A DNA stretch of 9,251 bases from Acidobacteriota bacterium (GTDB lineage: Bacteria > Acidobacteriota > Terriglobia > UBA7540), in the NCBI GenBank assembly GCA_021827255.1, contig JAKAWO010000108.1, positions 1 through 9,251 of the forward strand. Direction: 5' to 3'. Made by a program: the position numbers and the translations under genes. The notes below the pieces were generated by a model that was given only the letters and a program-made list of their open reading frames with translations, did not search any database and was not told where the DNA came from. This document shows, in pieces, positions 1 through 5,833 of the stretch. The first letter of the stretch is position 1. Each line of letters opens with the position of its first letter.

Positions 1-1
1 G

Positions 2-583
2 CCAAGGTGGGGCATCCCGGGGGAAGGTCCAGGCGCAGGGGGCGGAGCGCCGTCGCAGCCTGAATTCCCCGGCCGCCGGTCTTTCATCACCATTCTAATC
101 GCGGTGGGCGCGGCGGTGGTCGGCGCGGTGTTGGCCATTCCTCTGCTGCGTTTCGCCTTCTATCCGGTGCTTGCCCAGACCACCCAAACTTCCTGGTCGA
201 GTTTAGGTCCGCTCAGCGATTTCCAATCAGCCGCCGCCCCTGAACAGAGGATCGTCAAAGTCGCTCAAGTGGACGGCTGGCGCGAATCGGTTTCGAGCAA
301 GGTCGTCTATGTGACGAAAGGAACGAGAAAAGGCGCAACGGCAGGCATCGAGGTCCTTTCCGCCATTTGCCCGCACCTCGGTTGTGAAGTCCCCTGGAAC
401 GCGGCCGAAGGCAAGTTTCTCTGCCCGTGCCACGGCAGCGTCTTTGCGCCCGACGGCGCTCGCATTTCGGGCCCCACGCCGCGCGGCATGGACACCCTTC
501 CCGTTAAAACCCAAGCCGGCAACTTGCAGGTTCGCTACGAGTATTTCCGCCAACTCGTCCCTGACAAAGAGGTCATAGGGTGA
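2..583 (+). CDS. qcrA: Rieske [2Fe-2S] iron-sulfur subunit of a cytochrome bc complex, 5'-truncated by the window edge
   Basis: This subunit takes electrons from quinol at the Qo site and passes them to the c-type haem of the bc complex, on the periplasmic face. The frame is open from base 2 with no start codon before the export signal, so the true start lies upstream; 193 residues are visible. A Gly/Pro-rich stretch leads to a twin-arginine motif (RRSFI, visible residues 25-29) and one hydrophobic helix, the usual Tat-exported anchor. The GTG at 104 is not a credible start because it would remove the RR motif. The two cluster boxes are intact: CPHLGC (123-128) and CPCHGS (141-146). By family knowledge Cys123, His125, Cys141 and His144 bind the cluster and Cys128/Cys143 form the disulfide. 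The stop codon overlaps the GTG start of the cytochrome b gene (GTGA, 580-583), which implies translational coupling. Confidence 0.96.
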   Translation, partial: PRWGIPGEGPGAGGGAPSQPEFPGRRSFITILIAVGAAVVGAVLAIPLLRFAFYPVLAQTTQTSWSSLGPLSDFQSAAAPEQRIVKVAQVDGWRESVSSKVVYVTKGTRKGATAGIEVLSAICPHLGCEVPWNAAEGKFLCPCHGSVFAPDGARISGPTPRGMDTLPVKTQAGNLQVRYEYFRQLVPDKEVIG

Positions 584-2133
584 CACCCGATAACCACCCA
601 AACGTTCCCTCCCCAAACCCAACCAGCCTCCAACCGAAAGTCCACGGCCCGATCTTCAACTGGTTGGACCGACGCGTCGGCCTGCGCAATATTCTCCACG
701 AGGGGCTCGATGAACCGATCCCCGGCGGCGCCCGCTGGGCCTATATCTTCGGCTCTGGCCTGCTGTTCATTTTCATTTCGCAGGTCATCACCGGCATTTT
801 TCTGGCGCTCTATTACGTTCCCTCCGCCGATCACGCTCACATTTCCGTAGCCTACATCACCAAGGCAGTGGCCGCTGGCTCCTTTTTGCGCAGCCTCCAC
901 GTCTATGGCGCAAGCGCCATGATCATCATTCTGGTGCTGCACATCGGTCAGACGTTTCTCTTTGGTTCTTACAAGGGCCGGCGCGAGCTCCTGTGGCTCT
1001 CCGGCTGCGTCCTTTTGGCGCTCGTCCTCGGCATGGCCTTCACCGGCTATCTTCTTCCCTGGGACGAAAAGGCTTACTTTGCCACCGCCGTCGGCACCAA
1101 CATTCTGAGCGAGGTCCCCTTCATCGGCAATTCCCTCAAGGAATTCCTGCGCGGCGGAACCCAACTCGGCACGCTGACCGTTTCCCGCTTCTTCGCCCTC
1201 CACGTCTTTTTCATTCCTGCGATGATCTTCCTGTTTGTCGCCCTTCACATTTTCTTGTTTCGCCAGGCGGGCGCGGCCGGCCCAGTCAGTGAAAGTCCCG
1301 TCCATCCTCGCCAGCCGTCCGAGCCTTTCTATCCGCGTCAACTGCTCATGGACCTCGGCTTCACCCTGGCGCTCATTTGCGGACTCGGCCTACTGGCCTA
1401 CTTCGATCCGGCGCCGCTCGGCCCGCGCGCCAATCCCGCCGATACGCTCTACGTGCCTCGCCCTGAATGGTATTACCGCTCCTTCTTTGAGTGGCTCAAG
1501 TTCTGGCGCGGCGCGGTCAGCATCGTGGGCATCGTGGTGATCCCGCTGATTCTGGCGATCCTGTTTGCTGGCCTTCCGTTCTATGACCGCCGACTAGAGA
1601 GGCGCCCCTGGCGCCGTCCTCTGGCTGTCGCTTCCTTCGGCATTGTCTTTGCCGGACTCGTCTATCTGGGGGCGCGAAGCTACCAGGACGACGCTCGCGA
1701 TCCCGCCGTCGCCGCTGAACTCGTCCAGGAAGCTCACCAGACCGAAGCCTACATGCGCGCGCCTTTCAGCCCACAGTTAGCGGGCCCCGTCCCAGCTTCC
1801 ACCTCATCCTCTCCGGTGGTCAGCGCTTCCCTTTCCCAAGGGTCAGCTCTCTTCATGTCGGGCGCTGCGGCGTCCCCCGCCGCCCAGGCGCTCGTCGCTC
1901 GAGGCCAGAAGATCTTTCAATCCCACATGTGCTTCGGTTGCCACGGCCAGGGAGGCGTGGGGACAGCCATCGCCCCGCGGCTGATCGGCATTGGGAGCAA
2001 ATTCTCTCCCGCTCAGTTAGAACACATTTTTCATCATCCCTTGCCCCAAATGAACGCCGGCGGCATGCCGCCCGTCAAGCTCAGCCCCCAGGACATGAAA
2101 GCCCTCATCGCCTATCTCGACAGCCTCAAATGA
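580..2133 (+). CDS. qcrB: Cytochrome b of a bc complex fused to a C-terminal cytochrome c domain
   Basis: This is the membrane core of a quinol:cytochrome c oxidoreductase, 517 residues. Four b-haem histidines are visible: His107 and His121 in helix B (13 residues between) and His208 and His223 in helix D (14 between). A gap of 14 in helix D is the b6-type pattern; bc1-type cytochrome b has 13. The Qo-site PEWY motif is at 295-298. About seven membrane helices fit a b6-like four-helix part plus a subunit-IV-like three-helix part. A Ser/Ala/Pro-rich linker (about 395-440) then leads to a class I c-type domain with CFGCH (451-455) and a likely axial Met496 in GGMPP. The Cys that binds the extra covalent haem in b6 and Bacillus QcrB appears to be Ile56 here, so that haem is probably absent. 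The GTG start, in a 4-bp overlap with the Rieske gene, fits the family N-terminus. Confidence 0.95.
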   Translation: MTPDNHPNVPSPNPTSLQPKVHGPIFNWLDRRVGLRNILHEGLDEPIPGGARWAYIFGSGLLFIFISQVITGIFLALYYVPSADHAHISVAYITKAVAAGSFLRSLHVYGASAMIIILVLHIGQTFLFGSYKGRRELLWLSGCVLLALVLGMAFTGYLLPWDEKAYFATAVGTNILSEVPFIGNSLKEFLRGGTQLGTLTVSRFFALHVFFIPAMIFLFVALHIFLFRQAGAAGPVSESPVHPRQPSEPFYPRQLLMDLGFTLALICGLGLLAYFDPAPLGPRANPADTLYVPRPEWYYRSFFEWLKFWRGAVSIVGIVVIPLILAILFAGLPFYDRRLERRPWRRPLAVASFGIVFAGLVYLGARSYQDDARDPAVAAELVQEAHQTEAYMRAPFSPQLAGPVPASTSSSPVVSASLSQGSALFMSGAAASPAAQALVARGQKIFQSHMCFGCHGQGGVGTAIAPRLIGIGSKFSPAQLEHIFHHPLPQMNAGGMPPVKLSPQDMKALIAYLDSLK

Positions 2134-2169
2134 GTTGCCCGCAGAAGGCTTGTGCCTCCAGATGATTCA

Positions 2170-2202
2170 CGTCACTGACACCTGTGATCTGCGTCACCGA
2201 CA
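2170..2202 (+). repeat. 11-bp direct repeat in the regulator's control region
   Basis: CGTCACTGACA (2170-2180) and CGTCACCGACA (2192-2202) match at 10 of 11 positions and start 22 bp apart, about two helical turns. That spacing would place two bound protomers on the same face of the DNA. The second copy overlaps the right arm of the CRP-type palindrome. The function is inferred. Confidence 0.5.
2183..2198 (+). promoter_or_regulatory. CRP/FNR-superfamily-type binding site
   Basis: TGTGATCTGCGTCACC matches the CRP consensus TGTGA-N6-TCACA at 9 of 10 fixed positions. It lies 50 bp after the cytochrome b stop and 77 bp before the regulator's start codon, a normal place for an activator or repressor site. 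FNR's TTGAT-N4-ATCAA does not fit. Which regulator binds cannot be told from the sequence. Confidence 0.5.
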
Positions 2203-2226
2203 AGCCCGCGCCCCTCTATTATTTTC

Positions 2227-2258
2227 TGAACTGTTCATTCGATTTGTTCAGTCTGGAC
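2227..2258 (+). promoter_or_regulatory. Two palindromes just upstream of the regulator gene, candidate operator
   Basis: TGAACTGTTCA (2227-2237) is a perfect palindrome apart from its central base. GTTCAGTCTGGAC (2246-2258) is a second palindrome with 5 of 6 arm positions paired. Both share the half-site GTTCA/TGAAC and end 17 bp before the ATG. A TATTAT at 2217-2222 could be a -10 box immediately upstream, but I see no good -35. Winged-helix MarR-type regulators often bind such sites in their own promoters, so autoregulation is a reasonable inference. Confidence 0.4.
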
Positions 2259-2274
2259 AGGATGAACTGCTATC

Positions 2275-2820
2275 ATGGAAATTTCGCCGGTCGCCGAAAA
2301 ATTCATTTCTGCTTGGGGGGAGATGGGAGCGCGTTGGGGCGTCAATCGTTCCGTGGCTCAGATGCACGCCCTGTTTTATCTCGCCAGCGGGCCGCTCAAC
2401 GCGGAGGAAATCGCCGCCGCCCTGGGGGTGGCGCGTTCGAACGTCAGCGCCAGCCTGCGCGAGCTCGAAAGCTGGGGCCTGGTCCGGCCCATTCACGTGC
2501 GGGGCGACCGCCGCCAGCACTTCGAGGCCGTCCAGGATGTTTGGGAGATGTTTCGCGTCATCCTCGAGGAGCGCAAGCGGCGCGAAATTGATCCCACCGT
2601 CGCGGTGCTTCGAGAGTGTTTGGCGGAGGCTCAGAGCGCCACCCCGCCCGACCTTCACGCCGCCGCGCGTCTCAAGAGCGCCCTCGAGTTTTTTGAAGTC
2701 ATTGTCCCGCTCTACGACGAGCTCCGCCGTTTGCCCGGCGGCCCCATTCGCCGCTTGGTGAAGCTCCGAAAAGGGTTCCGAGAGCTGGCGGGAAAGGTCC
2801 GCGGCGAGGCCAAACAATGA
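2275..2820 (+). CDS. GbsR/MarR-family winged-helix transcriptional regulator
   Basis: This is a DNA-binding regulator of 181 residues. The N-terminal stretch up to about residue 32 (AEKFISAWGEMGARWGVNRS) and the helix-turn-helix with wing (about 40-85; AEEIAAALGVARSNVSASL, then LVRPIHVRGDRRQHFEA) match the GbsR-like group of the MarR superfamily as I know it. The C-terminal half (WEMFRVILEERKRREIDPT onward) is helical and probably a dimerisation region. No metal- or haem-binding motif is visible. The start at 2275 preserves the conserved N-terminus; the Shine-Dalgarno is weak (GGACAGGA about 12 nt upstream). It sits alone between the bc complex and the cytochrome-porin gene, so control of the neighbouring electron-transfer genes is likely but not shown. 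The ligand is unknown. Confidence 0.9.
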   Translation: MEISPVAEKFISAWGEMGARWGVNRSVAQMHALFYLASGPLNAEEIAAALGVARSNVSASLRELESWGLVRPIHVRGDRRQHFEAVQDVWEMFRVILEERKRREIDPTVAVLRECLAEAQSATPPDLHAAARLKSALEFFEVIVPLYDELRRLPGGPIRRLVKLRKGFRELAGKVRGEAKQ

Positions 2821-2947
2821 TGGCGCTGGCCCCATTGGCGCGTGGGTTTTTCATCTGCCGGGGTGAGCCCTTTCAGCTCGGGCCGCGCCGTCACCGCCCC
2901 GCCCGTGCCACAAAAGTTTTAGAGGTCCATAGCTTGTGCTAGGGACT

Positions 2948-2980
2948 GGATCCGGAAGCTTCATCGTGGTTTCCGGGTCC
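2948..2980 (+). promoter_or_regulatory. 5'-leader hairpin before the cytochrome-porin gene
   Basis: GGATCCGGAA (2948-2957) pairs with TTCCGGGTCC (2971-2980) over 10 bp with one G-U pair and a 13-nt loop. It ends 8 nt before the Shine-Dalgarno and has no T tract, so it is not a terminator. It could stabilise the 5' end of the mRNA or be a protein-binding site. Confidence 0.45.
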
Positions 2981-2988
2981 TGCCGAAG

Positions 2989-2995
2989 AAGGAGG
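2989..2995 (+). promoter_or_regulatory. Strong ribosome-binding site
   Basis: AAGGAGG is followed after 8 nt by ATG 3004. This is a near-perfect Shine-Dalgarno site and fixes the start of the cytochrome-porin gene. Confidence 0.85.
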
Positions 2996-3003
2996 TTCGT
3001 ATC

Positions 3004-4341
3004 ATGAAGTCGAAGTCTTTTCTACTGGGCGCTGCTCTGCTTTTTTGTGCTCTGCCGCGAGCTTACGGCGTGCCCAGCTTTGCGCGTCAGACCGGCTTGG
3101 CGTGCAGCTCCTGCCACACCACGATCCCTGAGCTCACGCCCCTCGGTCGCCTCTTCAAGCTCAACGGCTACACCATGACCGGCGTCAAAGAAATCACCGC
3201 CCCGGGCGGCCAGGCCGAAGCCAAGCTCAGCCTGCTTTCTTTCTTGCCGCTCTCCGCCTTTTTCGAGATTTCCAACACCACGACCAATCAGCCGCAGCCG
3301 GGCACGCAGAACGGCAGCTTCGAGCTGCCGCAGGCCGCCAGCTTGTTCCTGGCCGGCGCCATGGCCACCCACGTCGGAGCGTTCATCCAGGTGACCTACA
3401 GCGGCCAGGACGATCATTTCAGTTGGGACAATACCGACATTCGTTACGCCAACCAGGGGACCCTCGGCGGAAAAAACGTTGCCTATGGCCTCACTTTCAA
3501 CAATAATCCGACCGTGGAAGACCTTTGGAATAGCACCCCGGCCTGGGGCTTTCCCTGGGTCGCGCCCGACTCCGCGCCTTCGCCGATGGCGGGCGCTTTA
3601 GTGGACGGAGGTCTCGCTCAGGACGTGGCCGGCCTCGGCGCCTACGCCATGTGGAACAATCACCTTTACGGCGACGTGACCGGCTATCGCTCCGAGCACT
3701 TAGGCGGCGCGCAGCCCAATCCCGGCGTCGGCTTTGGCGTCAACATTCAAGGCGTCGCCCCTTACTGGCGGGTCGCCTGGCAGCAGACGATGGGCAACAA
3801 TTATCTCGAGGTCGGCGCGTTCGGCCTGCACGTCGCCTCCACCCCCAACGCCGTTGTCGGCCCGACCGACGATTACACGGACACGGCGGCCGACTTTCAG
3901 TGGGAGCACACCCTGCCGCTCAAAAAGCGCAACGATCTGATCTCCATGCACGGCGTTTACATTCACGAGAATTCAGACCTCAACGCCACCTTTGCGGCGG
4001 GCGGCGCCGCCCTGGTCCCGCACCACCTCAACACCGAGCGGATGGACGCCACCTATCACATCGGCAACAAGTACGCCGCCACGCTCGGCTGGTTCAATAC
4101 GACGGGCACCACCGACCCCGTGCTCTACGCTCCATCCGCCGTCAGCGGCAGCGCCAACGGCAACCCGCGCTCCGACGGCCTGATTTCGCAATTTTCTTAC
4201 TGGCCTGTCCAGAACATTCAACTGGCGCTCCAGTACAAGAACTTTTTCCAGTTTAACGGAGCCAGCGCCAATTATGACGGCGCCGGCCGCAACGCCTCCG
4301 GCAACAATGCGCTCTATATGATGGTATGGTTCATTTTCTAG
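3004..4341 (+). CDS. Outer-membrane monohaem cytochrome fused to a beta-barrel porin (Cyc2-like architecture)
   Basis: The 445-residue product starts with a Sec signal peptide (about residues 1-22, ending near AYG). It is followed by one c-haem motif, CSSCH (34-38), in the context SFARQTGLACSSCHTTIPEL and then LTPLGRLFKLNGYTM. The remaining 370 or so residues are rich in alternating aromatic, Gly, Asn and Thr positions typical of beta-strands, and the chain ends in MMVWFIF. A C-terminal Phe is the usual outer-membrane-protein sorting signal. One N-terminal haem plus a barrel is the layout of Cyc2, which moves electrons from Fe(II) across the outer membrane. The residues around the haem belong to a broad family often annotated simply as cytochrome c, so the substrate is uncertain. 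It is followed 87 bp later by a cupredoxin-like gene, probably co-transcribed. Confidence 0.82.
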   Translation: MKSKSFLLGAALLFCALPRAYGVPSFARQTGLACSSCHTTIPELTPLGRLFKLNGYTMTGVKEITAPGGQAEAKLSLLSFLPLSAFFEISNTTTNQPQPGTQNGSFELPQAASLFLAGAMATHVGAFIQVTYSGQDDHFSWDNTDIRYANQGTLGGKNVAYGLTFNNNPTVEDLWNSTPAWGFPWVAPDSAPSPMAGALVDGGLAQDVAGLGAYAMWNNHLYGDVTGYRSEHLGGAQPNPGVGFGVNIQGVAPYWRVAWQQTMGNNYLEVGAFGLHVASTPNAVVGPTDDYTDTAADFQWEHTLPLKKRNDLISMHGVYIHENSDLNATFAAGGAALVPHHLNTERMDATYHIGNKYAATLGWFNTTGTTDPVLYAPSAVSGSANGNPRSDGLISQFSYWPVQNIQLALQYKNFFQFNGASANYDGAGRNASGNNALYMMVWFIF

Positions 4342-4352
4342 GCTGGTGGTCG

Positions 4353-4402
4353 CGCCGGTCGATGACCGGCGACGGGTCGGCGCGGTTCAATCCCGCCGCG
4401 CC
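4353..4402 (+). promoter_or_regulatory. Two tandem intercistronic hairpins
   Basis: CGCCGGTC (4353-4360) pairs perfectly with GACCGGCG (4364-4371) around a GAT loop. GGCGCGG (4379-4385) pairs with CCGCGCC (4396-4402) around a 10-nt loop. They lie between the cytochrome-porin stop and the next Shine-Dalgarno, with no T tract. Such structures often set the relative mRNA stability of the two cistrons; this role is inferred. Confidence 0.45.
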
Positions 4403-4412
4403 AAGGAAAATC

Positions 4413-4419
4413 AAGGAGG
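4413..4419 (+). promoter_or_regulatory. Ribosome-binding site that decides between two ATG codons
   Basis: AAGGAGG touches ATG 4420 directly, which leaves no spacing, but lies 9 nt before the in-frame ATG 4429. The second ATG is therefore the likely start. Confidence 0.8.
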
Positions 4420-4428
4420 ATGTGCCCC

Positions 4429-5190
4429 ATGCTTTCCAAAAATAGAGCTCTGATTCTGGCCAGCCTGTGCGCATGGCTGGTCGCCGGTTTCCTGACTTCT
4501 GCTCTCGCCTCGCCGCCGGGCGCGTCCCGCCCTCAGTCGGAATCCGCCTCGGCGGCGACTGGAGCAGTCACTGGCCAAGTCCTTTTTGAAGGCCCGCGGC
4601 CCAAACCCCGCCGCATCCTCATGAGCGCCGACCCGGTCTGCGTCTCCTTGCACAAAGGCCCCGTCTATTTCCAGGACGGCGCGGTCAATTCCAACGGCAC
4701 GCTGCCGAACGTTTTCATCTATGTCAAATCAGGCCTCGGCGGCCGCCGCTTCACCCCTCCCTCCACCCCTGTCGGCTTGGATCAGCAAGGCTGCATGTAC
4801 GTTCCGCACGTGCTGGGCGTGATGGTGGGCCAGCCGCTCAAGATTATCTCCCACGATCCCACCACGCACAACATCCACGTCATGCCCAAGCTCAATCGCG
4901 CCTGGAACCAGTCGCAGCCGCCCGGCGCCCCGCCTTTCATCAAGCGCTTCACGCGCCCCGAAATCATGATTCCCGTCCAGTGCAACCAGCACCCCTGGAT
5001 GCGCGCTTACATCGGCGTCACCTCAAATCCCTTCTACGCCGTCACCGGCGCCAGCGGCAAGTTCACCCTCCGCGGCTTGCCGCCCGGCCATTATACCCTC
5101 GCCGCCTGGACGGCCACCTTCGGCGTCCGCCAGCGGCAGGTCACCGTCACCCGCGGCCAAACCACAACGCTGAACTTCACTTTCCACTAG
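4429..5190 (+). CDS. Secreted cupredoxin-like protein with carboxypeptidase-regulatory-like domain
   Basis: This 253-residue exported protein starts with a signal peptide (about 1-27, ending near ALA). The body matches a family common in Acidobacteriota and Planctomycetota: an N-terminal beta segment (TGQVLFEGPRPKPRRILM) with DPVC, then NGTLPNVFIYVKSGL and DQQGCMYVPHVLGVMVGQPL. A probable type 1 copper site follows, with SHDPTTHNIHVM (His142, His147, His150) and CNQHPWM (Cys185, His188, Met191). The C-terminal part (GKFTLRGLPPGHYTLAAWTA onward) is a carboxypeptidase-regulatory-like beta-sandwich. Such proteins are expected to carry copper or electrons in the periplasm or at the cell surface. 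Its place right after the cytochrome-porin suggests an electron acceptor or partner, as rusticyanin is for Cyc2. Copper binding is inferred from the ligands only. Confidence 0.85.
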   Translation: MLSKNRALILASLCAWLVAGFLTSALASPPGASRPQSESASAATGAVTGQVLFEGPRPKPRRILMSADPVCVSLHKGPVYFQDGAVNSNGTLPNVFIYVKSGLGGRRFTPPSTPVGLDQQGCMYVPHVLGVMVGQPLKIISHDPTTHNIHVMPKLNRAWNQSQPPGAPPFIKRFTRPEIMIPVQCNQHPWMRAYIGVTSNPFYAVTGASGKFTLRGLPPGHYTLAAWTATFGVRQRQVTVTRGQTTTLNFTFH

Positions 5191-5365
5191 CCCTCCGACC
5201 TTCCTCCTCGTTGACAACCCTGTCCGCCGGGGAGGGAGAACCGTAGAGCGGCGAGTCACGCCTTGAGCGCCGCCCGCCGCGCTCCCTTTTCGTCGCTCAT
5301 GGCCGCCATTGTACCATTGGGGCCCCTTGCTTCGCTCCCGTAGAAATCGCCCAACGACAACAGGT

Positions 5366-5395
5366 AGCGCAGAGTTGTTTTTTAACTCTGCGGCT
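5366..5395. repeat. GCAGAGT-type hairpin, copy 1
   Basis: CGCAGAGTT (5368-5376) pairs with AACTCTGCG (5384-5392), with a 7-nt T-rich loop. An outer AGC/GCT pairing is possible if one G is bulged. The arms match copies 2 and 3 downstream. The T-rich loop lies inside the hairpin, so this is not a terminator. Confidence 0.75.
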
Positions 5396-5469
5396 TGTAC
5401 GCTTGTTCGGTGTCGCGGCTGCGAAGGCTGGTACCGTTCCAACTCGATTCGCCTACTGGAAACACGTGA

Positions 5470-5497
5470 GCGGGTTGCGCGCAGCGGGTTGCGCAGA
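5470..5497. repeat. 14-bp tandem repeat, two units
   Basis: GCGGGTTGCGCGCA (5470-5483) is followed directly by GCGGGTTGCGCAGA (5484-5497), with 12 of 14 positions the same. The second unit runs into the left arm of hairpin copy 2. Confidence 0.6.
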
Positions 5498-5520
5498 GTT
5501 CGCGTTTTCCGCACTCTGCG
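5492..5520. repeat. GCAGAGT-type hairpin, copy 2
   Basis: CGCAGAGT (5492-5499) pairs with ACTCTGCG (5513-5520). An inner GCG/CGC pairing (5502-5504 with 5510-5512) continues the stem after a 2-nt bulge. The outer arms are the same as in copies 1 and 3, while the loop differs. Confidence 0.7.
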
Positions 5521-5534
5521 GTTCGTTGCCGCCC

Positions 5535-5624
5535 ATTATAACCGCCCGTCCCCCGGGGCTGCCGCCGAGCAAGCGCAGAGTTTCGCATCTTGAAACTCTG
5601 CGGCTTTCCCTGCGCGGTTATAAT
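5535..5624. repeat. 90-bp unit with 11-bp perfect terminal inverted repeats
   Basis: ATTATAACCGC (5535-5545) and GCGGTTATAAT (5614-5624) are exact reverse complements. They enclose a CCCCGGGG palindrome and hairpin copy 3. The size, inverted ends and lack of coding content resemble a small non-autonomous mobile element or REP-type unit. The right end also contains TATAAT (5619-5624), which could act as a -10 box, though I see no matching -35. Confidence 0.5.
5572..5606. repeat. GCAGAGT-type hairpin, copy 3
   Basis: CGCAGAGTTTC (5574-5584) pairs perfectly with GAAACTCTGCG (5592-5602) around a 7-nt loop. An outer AAGC/GCTT pairing with one bulged G repeats the layout of copy 1. The longer TTC/GAA inner stem keeps pairing although the sequence differs from copies 1 and 2, which suggests selection on the fold. 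Confidence 0.75.
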
Positions 5625-5662
5625 CGGATGCATGTCGCGCCGGCGGCGCGGACGGCGATTTG

Positions 5663-5689
5663 CGCCCTGAAGGGGAATCCCTTTGGGCG
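5663..5689. repeat. Interrupted hairpin
   Basis: CGCCC (5663-5667) pairs with GGGCG (5685-5689), and AAGGG (5670-5674) with CCCTT (5679-5683), closing a GAAT loop with a small internal loop between the stems. Confidence 0.5.
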
Positions 5690-5748
5690 AGCGCCGCGGC
5701 AGCCGGAAGTTTTCTTGAATCGCCCGCGATGGACGGGGCGGCGAAACT

Positions 5749-5797
5749 GGCTGGCGGTAGCGACGCGCCAGTGGCGCGTCTCAAATCACCGCCAGCC
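5749..5797. repeat. Two-level hairpin
   Basis: An outer perfect 10-bp stem, GGCTGGCGGT (5749-5758) with ACCGCCAGCC (5788-5797), encloses an inner perfect 8-bp stem, GACGCGCC (5762-5769) with GGCGCGTC (5773-5780), which has an AGT loop. An asymmetric internal loop separates them. It could be a folded RNA domain or a repeat unit. Confidence 0.6.
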
Positions 5798-5808
5798 GCA
5801 GGCGAGCC

Positions 5809-5833
5809 AGAGACGGCCCAGCGGGCCGTCTCT
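5809..5833. repeat. Perfect 11-bp hairpin with 3-nt loop
   Basis: AGAGACGGCCC (5809-5819) pairs perfectly with GGGCCGTCTCT (5823-5833). No T tract follows on either strand, so it is not a simple terminator. It lies 11 bp after the two-level hairpin. Confidence 0.6.

Noticed and set aside
535..1341. Long open frame on the minus strand opposite cytochrome b
   Set aside because: It is a mirror of a strongly conserved gene in GC-rich DNA. Its protein is low-complexity and charged, with no signal or recognisable domain.
2271..2276. TATCAT as a -10 box for the regulator gene
   Set aside because: It overlaps the ATG at 2275 and is 21 bp from the only -35 candidate (TTGTTC, 2244-2249), so it would transcribe too late to include the start.
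5211..5216. Perfect TTGACA -35 box after the cupredoxin-like gene
   Set aside because: No -10-like sequence lies 15-19 bp downstream, and the following DNA is GC-rich repeat.
5191..5236. CCCTCC/GGAGGG pairing as a terminator of the cupredoxin-like gene
   Set aside because: The loop would be 34 nt and no T tract follows.
5366..5606. CRISPR array
   Set aside because: The three GCAGAGT units are palindromes at irregular spacing with conserved flanks rather than equal direct repeats with unique spacers, and no cas gene is present.
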